A DNA stretch of 7,564 bases from an uncultured Oscillospiraceae bacterium (GCA_944385645.1 CALWYA010000074.1:1-7564), one strand, 5' to 3'. Positions 1 to 5,758 are shown, counted from the stretch's first letter. Notes: generated by a model from the letters alone, not told the origin. Translations and numbers: made by a program.

Positions 1-56
1 CCCATGTGGCCGGTCTCCGCCAGCATCCTGAAATAGGTCATCTGATTGAGGGTCAT
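1..56 (-). CDS. LysR-family transcriptional regulator, N-terminal fragment (runs off the window)
   Basis: Only the first 18 codons are present, reading MTLNQMTYFRMLAETGHM on the minus strand from an ATG at 56-54. This is the typical opening of LysR-type regulators: the first helix of the winged helix-turn-helix, with the 'TLxQxxYFxxLAExG' pattern. A good Shine-Dalgarno, GGGAGG (complement of 64-69), lies 7 nt upstream of the ATG. The gene is divergent from the oxidoreductase at 275, the classic arrangement for a LysR regulator controlling its neighbour and itself, and a T-N11-A palindrome lies in the shared gap. The effector domain is outside the window, so the ligand is unknown. Another helix-turn-helix family is possible on so short a piece, but the residue pattern and the genetic layout both favour LysR. 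Confidence 0.75.
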   Translation of the reverse strand, partial: MTLNQMTYFRMLAETGHM

Positions 57-108
57 GCCGCCGCCTCCCGCCGCCCCGCCCCCTCTCCGGAGGGGGACAG
101 AGTCTGTC

Positions 109-123
109 ATAGTTTCAAACTAT
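109..123. promoter_or_regulatory. Candidate LysR-type operator (T-N11-A palindrome)
   Basis: ATAGTTTCAAACTAT is a perfect palindrome with 7-bp arms around one central C. It contains the T-N11-A spacing (T110, A122) known for LysR-family recognition boxes. Its centre at 116 is about 65 bp upstream of the transcription start inferred for the oxidoreductase (~181), the usual place of a LysR recognition site. It would lie about 30 bp downstream of the inferred regulator start, compatible with autoregulation. Binding is inferred, not shown. Confidence 0.6.
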
Positions 124-145
124 CAAAACCGCGATTTTCTGGTAT

Positions 146-174
146 TTGACTTATTATAGCATGTCTTATATAAT
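146..174 (+). promoter_or_regulatory. Sigma-A-type promoter for the Gfo/Idh/MocA oxidoreductase
   Basis: The -35 box TTGACT (146-151) and -10 box TATAAT (169-174) are separated by exactly 17 nt. This is close to consensus and AT-rich against a GC-rich genome. Transcription would begin near 181, leaving a leader of about 94 nt before the ATG at 275. Confidence 0.85.
153..161 (-). promoter_or_regulatory. Possible extended -10 promoter for the LysR gene
   Basis: Read on the minus strand, 161-153 is TGCTATAAT, an extended -10 element (TG-N-TATAAT). No good -35 box lies 17 nt upstream, as expected for some extended -10 promoters. It overlaps the spacer of the plus-strand promoter, so the two divergent promoters would compete for polymerase. 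Transcription would start near 146. Confidence 0.45.
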
Positions 175-197
175 GGCGCCAGAGGCAAAATTTAAGC

Positions 198-250
198 CCT
201 CCATTCCCCGCAGGCTGTGCATACTGCCCAAGCCCCTCGGGGAGCGGAGG
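198..250 (+). other. Possible structured 5' leader of the oxidoreductase mRNA
   Basis: By eye the leader can fold into nested helices: CCTCC 198-202 with GGAGG 246-250; CCCCG 206-210 with CGGGG 238-242, separated by a symmetric 3x3 internal loop; then GGCT 213-216 with AGCC 231-234; then GCA 219-221 with TGC 225-227. The fold ends 10 nt before the true Shine-Dalgarno (GGAGG 261-265). It matches no riboswitch class I recognise. The sequence is GC-rich, so chance pairing is possible. Confidence 0.3.
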
Positions 251-274
251 CCAATCAAAAGGAGGACATACAGC

Positions 275-1456
275 ATGAACAACGAGACCAAAACTGTGGT
301 AGTGGGCACCCTGGGGGCGGGCTACGCCGCCCGGCTCCACGGCAACGGCTATAAGAAGGTGTCCGGGGTCCGGGTGCGGCTGAAGACCATCTGCGACCTG
401 AACACCGACCTGGCCCGGCAGGTCCAGGAGGAGTTCGGCTATGAGCAGATCACCGCCGACTTCCAGGAGATGCTCGCCGACCCGGAGATCGACGTCATCG
501 ACATCGTGACTCCCCCCTTCGTCCATATCCCCATGGCCATCCAGGCCATGCGGGCGGGCAAGCACGTGATCTGCGAGAAGCCCCTCACCGGCTACTTCGG
601 CAAGAAGGGGGAGGAGAACGTGGGCAAGACCACCCCCAAGGCCTTCATGTACCAGGAGGTGCTGCGCTCCATGGATGAGCTGAAGGCGGTGGTGGAGGAG
701 ACCGGGAAGAAGTTCATGTACGCCGAGAACTTCGTCTACGCCACCCCCATCCAGCGCAGCGCCCAGCTGGTCCGGGCCAAGAAGAGCAAGATCCTGTTCC
801 TCCAGGGCTTCGTGGGGCTGAAGGGGTCCAGCTCCCCGGTAGCCGGCCTGTGGAACAAGACGGGCGGCGGCCAGCTGGTCCGCAACGGCACCCACCCCCT
901 CAGCGGGATGCTGTGGCTGAAGCAGCAGGAGGCCCAGGCCCGGGGGGAGACCATCACCGTCAAGAGCGTGTCCGCCGACGTGGGCACCACCACCGCCTGC
1001 CTCACCGAGCATGAGCACCGCCACATCTCCGCCCGGCCCCAGGACGTGGAGGACTACGCCGCCGTCACCGTCACCTTCTCCGACGGCACCAAGTGTCTGA
1101 CCATCGCCAGCGACACCGTGCTGGGCGGCACCCAGAACACGGTGGACGTGTTCTGCAACGACAGCGCCCTGCGCTGCCAGATCACCCCTCCCGACCTGCT
1201 GAACACCTACTTCCTGGACGAGGACGGTCTGGAGGATGTGGTGCTGGGGGAGATGCTCCCCTCCAAGCTGGGCTGGAACGGCGCCTTCGTCTCCGACGAG
1301 GTCATCCGGGGCTACATGGGCGAGCTCCAGGACTTCATGGAGGCGGTGGCCTATGACCGGGAGCCCGCCTCCGGCTTCGACCTGGCCTATGAGACCGCCA
1401 AGATCATGTATGCCGCCTATCAGTCCGCCGAGGAGGGCCGCCGCATTGACTTCTGA
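275..1456 (+). CDS. Gfo/Idh/MocA-family NAD(P)-dependent oxidoreductase
   Basis: A 393-residue cytosolic oxidoreductase of the glucose-fructose oxidoreductase / inositol dehydrogenase / MocA type, which oxidise or reduce sugars, inositols or related polyols with NAD(P). Residues 8-20 hold the Rossmann motif GTLGAG. The family EKP motif, with its catalytic-type lysine, is at 101-103. The substrate-domain signature GGG..(L)..NGTHP is at 197-208 and includes His207. Between EKP and the next helix (about 104-130) there is a longer, lysine- and glycine-rich stretch than in typical members, suggesting a subfamily whose substrate I cannot name. The ATG at 275 is chosen because GGAGG (261-265) sits 9 nt upstream; the reading frame is open back to 146, but that start lies inside the -35 box. 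The gene is monocistronic, divergent from a LysR gene and closed by a strong terminator, so it is probably LysR-regulated. Confidence 0.88.
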   Translation: MNNETKTVVVGTLGAGYAARLHGNGYKKVSGVRVRLKTICDLNTDLARQVQEEFGYEQITADFQEMLADPEIDVIDIVTPPFVHIPMAIQAMRAGKHVICEKPLTGYFGKKGEENVGKTTPKAFMYQEVLRSMDELKAVVEETGKKFMYAENFVYATPIQRSAQLVRAKKSKILFLQGFVGLKGSSSPVAGLWNKTGGGQLVRNGTHPLSGMLWLKQQEAQARGETITVKSVSADVGTTTACLTEHEHRHISARPQDVEDYAAVTVTFSDGTKCLTIASDTVLGGTQNTVDVFCNDSALRCQITPPDLLNTYFLDEDGLEDVVLGEMLPSKLGWNGAFVSDEVIRGYMGELQDFMEAVAYDREPASGFDLAYETAKIMYAAYQSAEEGRRIDF

Positions 1457-1472
1457 GGGAGAAGTTCTTCCC

Positions 1473-1500
1473 AAGGGGACGCCTTCGGGCGTCCCCTTTT
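1473..1500 (+). terminator. Rho-independent terminator of the oxidoreductase gene
   Basis: The stem AAGGGGACGCC (1473-1483) pairs perfectly with GGCGTCCCCTT (1488-1498) around a TTCG loop closed by C-G, the very stable cUUCGg tetraloop. A run of four T (1497-1500) follows. It starts 16 nt after the stop codon. Confidence 0.93.
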
Positions 1501-1541
1501 CCTCATTACGATTTGTGTGCCCGCGTTCAAATTTTCCCTTG

Positions 1542-1572
1542 GTGTTCCCGCCCCCGCAGGGGGCGGGAACAC
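1542..1572. repeat. Perfect 14-bp inverted repeat with 3-nt loop
   Basis: The left arm GTGTTCCCGCCCCC (1542-1555) and right arm GGGGGCGGGAACAC (1559-1572) are exact complements around GCA. No T-tract follows on either strand, so it is not a canonical terminator. It lies about 40 nt after a terminator that already closes the upstream gene. Confidence 0.7.
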
Positions 1573-1612
1573 ACGAAAGAAATTTTTGCGAAACAAAAAG
1601 GTAAAATAAAAA

Positions 1613-1648
1613 CCAAAAGGAGGCGCCGAACCGGCACCTCCTTTTTGG
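1613..1648. terminator. Terminator-like hairpin, possibly bidirectional
   Basis: AAAAGGAGGCGCC (1615-1627) faces GGCACCTCCTTTT (1633-1645) over a GAACC loop. In plus-strand RNA there is one C-A mismatch; in minus-strand RNA the same position is a U-G wobble, so the fold is slightly better on the minus strand. T-rich runs follow on both sides (TTTTT on plus; TTTTGGTTTTTATTTT on minus). No gene that needs it is visible on either strand, so its role is unclear. It could end a small RNA. Confidence 0.45.
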
Positions 1649-1847
1649 CTTTGATCTGGAAGGATGGATGAAAAAGGAATGATCGAGTCCGGGTCTGATC
1701 CAACGGCGGGCCGGCAAGAGCGGCAGCCGGCACATCGTTAAATTTTTAACCCTTTCTCTGAACAAGACTTTACCACCCCGGGGGAGAAAATGCCATCCCC
1801 AAATGGGTTATGTACCGTATTTTGATTTGGTTATATCCTCTCCCCGG

Positions 1848-1876
1848 TTGCGCCGGGGCGGAAAAAAGTGTATGAT
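1848..1876 (+). promoter_or_regulatory. Probable promoter of the mutY operon
   Basis: TTGCGC (1848-1853) and TATGAT (1871-1876) are separated by 17 nt. The -35 match is modest (TTG core) and the -10 match good (5 of 6). Transcription would begin near 1883, leaving about 25 nt before the GTG at 1908, enough for the Shine-Dalgarno at 1894-1900. This makes the upstream in-frame ATG codons (1872, 1875), which overlap the -10 box, unlikely starts. Confidence 0.5.
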
Positions 1877-1893
1877 GGAGGAAATCTCACCCC

Positions 1894-1900
1894 GAGGAGG
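1894..1900 (+). promoter_or_regulatory. Ribosome binding site that sets the mutY start
   Basis: GAGGAGG lies 7 nt before the GTG at 1908. No comparable site precedes the ATG codons at 1803, 1872 or 1875. Confidence 0.8.
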
Positions 1901-1907
1901 CCCCGCC

Positions 1908-2954
1908 GTGGACGAACTGGAACAGCTGCCTATTCCCCTGCTGCTGTGGTACCGGGAGCACGCCCGGGTATTGCCCTGGCGCAGCGACCCCACCCCCTAC
2001 CACGTGTGGGTGTCCGAGATCATGCTCCAGCAGACCCGGGTGACGGCGGTGCTGGACTACTACCGCCGCTTCCTGGAGGCGGCCCCCGACGTGGCCGCCC
2101 TGGCCGATCTGCCCCAGGAGCGGCTGATGAAGCTGTGGCAGGGGCTGGGCTATTACAGCCGGGCCCGGAACCTGCAGAAGACCGCCCGGCAGATCATGGA
2201 GGAGCACGGCGGGGTCTTCCCTCGCACCTATGAGGCCATCCGGGCCCTGGCGGGGGTGGGGGACTACACCGCCGGGGCCATCGCCTCCATCGCCTTCCAC
2301 CTCCCCGTGCCGGCGGTGGACGGCAACGTGCTCCGGGTCGTTGCCCGGATCACCGGAGACGGTGGGGACATCTCCTCCCCCGCCATGAAGAAAAAGGTGA
2401 CCGCCGCCCTGGCCCCCCTCATCCCCCTGGACGCCCCGGGGGAGTTCAACCAGGCCATGATGGAGCTGGGGGCCACCGTCTGTCTGCCCAACGGCGCCCC
2501 CCTGTGCGACCGCTGCCCGGCGGCGGGCTTCTGCCGGGCGTATCGGGAGGGCCGCACCGGCGAGCTGCCCGTGAAGGCCCCCAAGAAGGCCCGGCGGGTG
2601 GAGGAGCGGGCCGTCTACCTCCTGTTCCGGGGGGACCAGGTGGCCCTGCGCCGGCGGCCGGAGACCGGCCTGCTGTCCGGCCTCTGGGAGTACCCCTGCG
2701 AATTGGCCGACGGCGCCAACTGGCCGGAGCGGTGGGGGCCGGCCCCCCGGGCCCTGGCCCGGGCGGGGACGGGAAAGCACATCTTCACCCATGTGGAGTG
2801 GCACATGACCGCCTGGACGGGGGAGCTGGACGGGCCGGACCTCCCGGAGGGCTGGGTGTGGGCGAGCCGGGCAGAGCTGCGGGACACCTACGCCGTCCCC
2901 AACGCCTTTCAGGCCTTTACCCCCCTGGTGGCCCGGCGGCTGGGGGAATTCTGA
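1908..2954 (+). CDS. mutY: A/G-specific adenine DNA glycosylase MutY
   Basis: MutY removes adenine mispaired with 8-oxoguanine, protecting against G:C to T:A mutation. The 348-residue product has the full architecture. The helix-hairpin-helix/GPD glycosylase domain holds SEIMLQQTRV with catalytic Glu37, the hairpin LAGVGDYTAGAI (114-125) and Asp138 in VDGN. The [4Fe-4S] cluster loop has Cys192, 200, 203 and 209. A C-terminal NUDIX-like domain that reads 8-oxoG includes LRRRPETGLLSGLWEYP (247-263) and FTHVEWH (293-299), equivalent to the FSH loop. The first two cysteines are 7 residues apart rather than the 6 of E. coli MutY, a spacing I believe is common in Clostridia. The GTG start is preferred because of the strong ribosome binding site and because it numbers the catalytic residues Glu37 and Asp138 exactly as in E. 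coli. First gene of an operon: the next start is 18 nt after its stop. Confidence 0.95.
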   Translation: MDELEQLPIPLLLWYREHARVLPWRSDPTPYHVWVSEIMLQQTRVTAVLDYYRRFLEAAPDVAALADLPQERLMKLWQGLGYYSRARNLQKTARQIMEEHGGVFPRTYEAIRALAGVGDYTAGAIASIAFHLPVPAVDGNVLRVVARITGDGGDISSPAMKKKVTAALAPLIPLDAPGEFNQAMMELGATVCLPNGAPLCDRCPAAGFCRAYREGRTGELPVKAPKKARRVEERAVYLLFRGDQVALRRRPETGLLSGLWEYPCELADGANWPERWGPAPRALARAGTGKHIFTHVEWHMTAWTGELDGPDLPEGWVWASRAELRDTYAVPNAFQAFTPLVARRLGEF

Positions 2955-2972
2955 CTGTCAGGAGGAGAGACC

Positions 2973-3536
2973 ATGCGCCGCATCGTACTGTACCTGGGGA
3001 TGAGCCTGGACGGTTTCGTGGCCGACCGGGCCGGCGGGGTGGACTGGATGGAGGGCCAGGACCCGTCGGACCGGCGGGAGGGGAGCTATGCCCAGTTTAT
3101 CCAGACGGTAGACACCGTCTGGATGGGCCGCACCACTTATGACCAGGTGACACAGCAGCTCTCCCCCGGGGTCTGGCCCTATGAGGGGCTGGAGACCTAT
3201 GTGTTCACTCACCGGCCTGCTCCCGGGGTCGGGGTCCCGGCGGGGGTCCGGTTCACCGACGCCCCCCTGGACCGGCTGGCCCGGGAATTGAGGACCCGCC
3301 CGGGGCGGGACATCTGGCTGTGCGGCGGGGCCGATCTGGCCCGGCAGGCCCTGGCACTGGACCTGGTGGATCAGCTGCGTCTGACCATCCTCCCCATCCT
3401 GCTTGGGGGCGGCGTCCCCCTGTTCGGCCCTCTGGCCGCCCCCAAAAAACTGGCGCTGGAGCAGATCGAAGAACAAAACGGGATGGTGGAGTGCGTCTAC
3501 CGCCGGCGAGAGGAGTGGGCCCGCCGTGATCTGTAA
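2973..3536 (+). CDS. Dihydrofolate reductase / RibD C-terminal-like family reductase
   Basis: A 187-residue single-domain protein of the DHFR/RibD-C fold, similar in kind to B. subtilis YwjB/YyaP, predicted to be an NADPH-dependent reductase of a pterin- or pyrimidine-like substrate. The true substrate is unknown for this subfamily. Visible motifs are the opening strand with SLDGFVA (11-17), MGRTTYD (51-57), the nucleotide-binding IWLCGGADL (114-122) and PILLGGGVPLF (141-151) near the C-terminus. It is a stand-alone domain: no deaminase part of RibD is present, and it is not the housekeeping FolA type. The ATG is backed by GGAGGAG (2961-2967) 5 nt upstream. It lies 18 nt after mutY, and its last 11 nt overlap the start of the next gene, so translation of the two is probably coupled. 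Confidence 0.85.
   Translation: MRRIVLYLGMSLDGFVADRAGGVDWMEGQDPSDRREGSYAQFIQTVDTVWMGRTTYDQVTQQLSPGVWPYEGLETYVFTHRPAPGVGVPAGVRFTDAPLDRLARELRTRPGRDIWLCGGADLARQALALDLVDQLRLTILPILLGGGVPLFGPLAAPKKLALEQIEEQNGMVECVYRRREEWARRDL
3511..3515 (+). promoter_or_regulatory. Ribosome binding site that sets the start of the radical SAM gene
   Basis: AGGAG inside the end of the reductase gene lies 10 nt before the GTG at 3526. It supports an internal, coupled start rather than the longer open frame that begins at 3403 within the reductase. Confidence 0.6.
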
Positions 3537-4404
3537 TCTCTGTCCCCGCCGGTGCGGGGCCCTGCGGGACGAGACCCGGGGGCTGGGCCGGTGCCGGATG
3601 CCCAGCGTGCCGGTGGCGGCCCGGGCCGCCCTCCACCACTGGGAGGAGCCCCCCATCTCCGGCTCCCGGGGCTCCGGGACCATCTTCTTCTCGGGCTGCT
3701 CCCTGGGCTGTGTGTTCTGCCAGAACCAGGAGATCAGCCACCGGGACTTCGGAAAGGCGGTCTCCCTGGAGCGGCTGGTCCAGATCTGCGACGAGCTGAT
3801 CGCCCAGGGGGCCCACAACATCAACTTCGTCAACCCCACCCACTTCTCCCACGCGGTCCGGACCCTGCTGATCCGGCACCCCCTCCCGGTGCCCGTGGTG
3901 TGGAACTCGGGGGGCTATGACCGGGTGGAGACCCTGCGCGCCCTGAAGGGGCTGGTGGACGTCTACCTGCCCGACCTGAAATACCTGGATCCGGACACCG
4001 CCGGGCGGTACTCCGCCGCCCCCGACTACCCGGAGATGGCCGCCGCCGCCATCCGGGAGATGGTCCGGCAGACCGGGCCCTGCCAGTTCGACGGAGACGG
4101 CCTGCTGCGCCGGGGGACGGTGATCCGGCACCTGATCCTCCCCGGCCAGGTGGGGCAGGCCAAGGCGGTCATGGACTGGGTATCCCGGGAGTTTCCCCCG
4201 GGGACGGTGCTGTTCTCCCTCATGAGCCAGTACACCCCCTGGGGGGACCTGTCCGCCTGCCCGGAGCTGAACCGCCGGCTGCGGCCGGGGGAGATGCGCG
4301 CCGCCCGGGAGTACATGGAGAACCTGGGCCTGGACGGCTTCACCCAGGAGCGCACCAGCGCCAGGGAGGAGTACACCCCGCCCTTCGACCTGACGGGGAT
4401 ATGA
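3526..4404 (+). CDS. PflX-like radical SAM protein (COG1313 type)
   Basis: A 292-residue radical SAM enzyme of the uncharacterised PflX type, often labelled 'pyruvate formate-lyase activating enzyme-like'. The cluster motif GCSLGCVFCQN gives Cys58, Cys62 and Cys65 (CxxxCxxC), which bind the [4Fe-4S] that cleaves S-adenosylmethionine. It is preceded by the family signature HHWEEPPISGSRGSGTIFFS (37-56). The N-terminus has a separate cysteine set, CNLCPRRC plus Cys23, likely a second metal or Fe-S site. NSGGYD (127-132) and YLPDLKY follow in the barrel. The GTG at 3526 is inferred: it places the N-terminal cysteines at the very start as in relatives, has AGGAG 10 nt upstream, and overlaps the reductase stop by 11 nt. 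The longer frame from 3403 would only add residues read out of frame from the reductase gene. No pyruvate formate-lyase gene is nearby, so activase activity on that enzyme is not supported. Its substrate is unknown. Confidence 0.88.
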   Translation: MICNLCPRRCGALRDETRGLGRCRMPSVPVAARAALHHWEEPPISGSRGSGTIFFSGCSLGCVFCQNQEISHRDFGKAVSLERLVQICDELIAQGAHNINFVNPTHFSHAVRTLLIRHPLPVPVVWNSGGYDRVETLRALKGLVDVYLPDLKYLDPDTAGRYSAAPDYPEMAAAAIREMVRQTGPCQFDGDGLLRRGTVIRHLILPGQVGQAKAVMDWVSREFPPGTVLFSLMSQYTPWGDLSACPELNRRLRPGEMRAAREYMENLGLDGFTQERTSAREEYTPPFDLTGI

Positions 4405-4437
4405 ATCCCGCCGCAGCGGATATGGCGGACACAAACG

Positions 4438-4474
4438 ATGGCCGGGACCGTACAGACGGTCCCGGCCATTTTTT
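4438..4474 (+). terminator. Terminator between the converging mutY operon and rlmH
   Basis: ATGGCCGGGACCGT (4438-4451) pairs perfectly with ACGGTCCCGGCCAT (4456-4469) around ACAG, followed by a T run (4469-4474). The run overlaps the complement of the rlmH stop codon (TAA, 4475-4473). On the minus strand the same stem lies right after rlmH but has only a weak T-tract (CGTTTG), so termination there would be less efficient. Confidence 0.92.
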
Positions 4475-4955
4475 ACTTATGATAGGACGACCCCTCGTTG
4501 ATCTTAAAGGCCCGGTACAGCTGCTCCAGCAGCATCACCCGGGCCAGGTGGTGGGGAAAGGTCATGGGGGACATGGACAGACGCTGCCAGGCCTCCCCCT
4601 TCAGCCCCTCGTCCAGACCGTAGGAGCCGCCGATGAGGAACACCAGGTGCTTTTGGGGCCCCTGGGCCCAGTCGGCCAGGAGGCGGGCGAAGTCCTCGCT
4701 GGACCGCTCCCTCCCCTCCACGCACAGGGCGGCCAGGCTGGCGCCGGCGGGGAGCTTGGCCCGGATGGCCTGGGCCTCCCGGGCCAGGGCCTGGGTGATC
4801 TGAGCCTGGGAGGGGTCGGCGGGCAGCTTCTCCTCGGGCAGCTCGGTGACCGTCAGCTTACAGTAGGCCCCCAGCCGCTTGACATACTCGGCGCAGGCCG
4901 CCTGGTAAAACTTCTCCTTCAGCTTGCCCACGCAGATGAGATGGACGCTCAGCAT
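4473..4955 (-). CDS. rlmH: 23S rRNA (pseudouridine1915-N3)-methyltransferase RlmH
   Basis: RlmH is a small SPOUT-class enzyme that methylates pseudouridine 1915 in helix 69 of 23S rRNA on assembled 70S ribosomes, using S-adenosylmethionine. The product is 160 residues, the normal length. It has the SAM-binding knot motif FLIGGSYGL (106-114), the conserved MTFPHHLARVMLLEQLYRAF (131-150) and the hallmark C-terminus ending in YHK. The ATG at 4955-4953 lies inside the end of the upstream walJ-like gene (7-nt overlap), with only a loose G-rich ribosome binding site, so translation is likely coupled to walJ. It is the last gene of the murA-walJ-rlmH unit. Confidence 0.96.
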   Translation of the reverse strand: MLSVHLICVGKLKEKFYQAACAEYVKRLGAYCKLTVTELPEEKLPADPSQAQITQALAREAQAIRAKLPAGASLAALCVEGRERSSEDFARLLADWAQGPQKHLVFLIGGSYGLDEGLKGEAWQRLSMSPMTFPHHLARVMLLEQLYRAFKINEGSSYHK

Positions 4956-5758
4956 ACCGCCGCCCCCCGCTCCAGCCGGAAGGAAGGACCCGCCTCGTCC
5001 CGGGGGGCCACCGTCAACCGGACGTCCCGCTCCGGGTCACAGCCCAGCTCCGCCAGCCGGCGGCACACCGCCGCCCGGGCCAGCTCCGGGGTGTTGTTCT
5101 CGGCGGACAGGTGGGCCAAAATCACTGTCCGGGCCCCGCCGGCCACCGCCCGGGCGGCCAGCTCGGCCCCTGTCTCGTTGGACAGGTGGCCCCAGGGGCC
5201 CAGGATGCGCTCCTTCAGCGGGTAGGGGTAGGGGCCGGTGCGGACCCGCTCCTCGTCGTGGTTGGTCTCGCACACCAGCAGGTCACAGCCCTCCGCCGCC
5301 CGGAGCACCTCCGGGGTGAGGCGGCCCAGGTCGGTGGCCACCGCCGCCTTACCCCCGTCCCCGGTAAAGGTGTACCCCACGCTGCACGCCGCGTCGTGGT
5401 TGGTGGGGAAGGAGTCCACCCACAGCTCTCCCAGGGGGAAGCCCTCCCCCGGCTCGAACACCCGGCCCAGCTCCTCCAGGAAAGGGACCCGGGGGCGCAG
5501 TCTGTCCAGAGTGGGGCAGGTGGCGTATACCGGCAGGCGCAGCTGTTTGGCCAGGGTGGCCAGGCCGGCCACGTGGTCGCTGTGCTCGTGGGTGACCACC
5601 ACCCCCCGCAGGCGGGACGGCTCCACCCCCAGCCCCCGTAGGGCGGCGGTGATGCGCCGGGCGGAGATGCCCGCGTCCAGCAGCACGTGGGTGTCCCCGC
5701 AGGACACTAGGGCCGCGTTCCCGCCGGAGCCGCTGGCCAGGGTCGTGTATGTCAGCAA
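4949..5758 (-). CDS. walJ: WalJ/YycJ-like MBL-fold metallohydrolase
   Basis: A 269-residue metallo-beta-lactamase-fold protein of the WalJ/YycJ group, linked in Firmicutes to coordination of cell-wall synthesis, division and DNA replication; some members act as nucleases. It has the family opening LASGSGGNA (7-15), LLDAGIS (26-32), the metal ligands THEHSDH (His57, His59, Asp61, His62) and the C-terminal LAHLSAENN loop. No signal peptide or membrane segment is seen. The start is TTG: GGGAGG (complement of 5766-5771) sits 7 nt upstream and the protein begins exactly as relatives do; no better start is available. In B. subtilis walJ follows the walRK kinase genes; here it follows murA instead, and the walRK partners are not in the window. 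The symbol is by similarity. Confidence 0.88.
   Translation of the reverse strand: MLTYTTLASGSGGNAALVSCGDTHVLLDAGISARRITAALRGLGVEPSRLRGVVVTHEHSDHVAGLATLAKQLRLPVYATCPTLDRLRPRVPFLEELGRVFEPGEGFPLGELWVDSFPTNHDAACSVGYTFTGDGGKAAVATDLGRLTPEVLRAAEGCDLLVCETNHDEERVRTGPYPYPLKERILGPWGHLSNETGAELAARAVAGGARTVILAHLSAENNTPELARAAVCRRLAELGCDPERDVRLTVAPRDEAGPSFRLERGAAVC

Larger units (their letters stand above)
1503..1847. other. Non-coding, hairpin-rich gap between the oxidoreductase and mutY
   Basis: No convincing gene is seen here. The base composition switches from GC-rich to A/T-rich blocks. In order, it holds a 14-bp perfect hairpin (1542-1572), a small hairpin TTTTTG/CAAAAA (1583-1599), a terminator-like hairpin (1615-1645), two copies of GCCGGC (1710-1715, 1726-1731) and a palindrome GTTAAATTTTTAAC (1737-1750). 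The left arm of the first hairpin (GTGTTCCCGC, 1542-1551) resembles GTGTGCCCGC at 1514-1523, so the right arm has two possible partners. A 25-codon open frame at 1664-1741 has no properly spaced ribosome binding site. The arrangement resembles an interspersed repeat or a small RNA locus; neither can be shown from one window. Confidence 0.45.

Noticed and set aside
146..274. Extending the oxidoreductase to an upstream ATG at 146, giving 43 extra residues.
   Set aside because: The codon lies in the -35 box, there is no ribosome binding site, and the Rossmann fold begins right after the ATG at 275.
1542..1572. The perfect 14-bp hairpin considered as a transposon end or attachment site.
   Set aside because: There is no transposase or integrase, no target-site duplication, and the two arms are only 3 nt apart.
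1664..1741. A 25-codon frame beginning MDEKGMIESGSDPTAGR in the gap before mutY.
   Set aside because: A GGAAGG tract touches the ATG with no spacing, no promoter is seen, the peptide has no recognised family, and it lies in a region that looks like a non-coding element.
107..1765. A 552-codon open frame on the minus strand opposite the oxidoreductase and the following gap.
   Set aside because: It is antisense to a clear Gfo/Idh/MocA gene. Its translation is low-complexity (Gly/Leu/His/Val-rich), as expected from the complement of GC-biased codons, and it crosses a terminator and a promoter region.
3253..4434. A 393-codon minus-strand open frame opposite the radical SAM gene.
   Set aside because: Pro/Gly/Arg-rich shadow frame with no recognisable motif; the opposite strand encodes an obvious enzyme.
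4401..5225. A plus-strand open frame starting at the end of the radical SAM gene and covering rlmH and the end of walJ.
   Set aside because: It runs through a perfect terminator, and both rlmH and walJ are well supported on the other strand.
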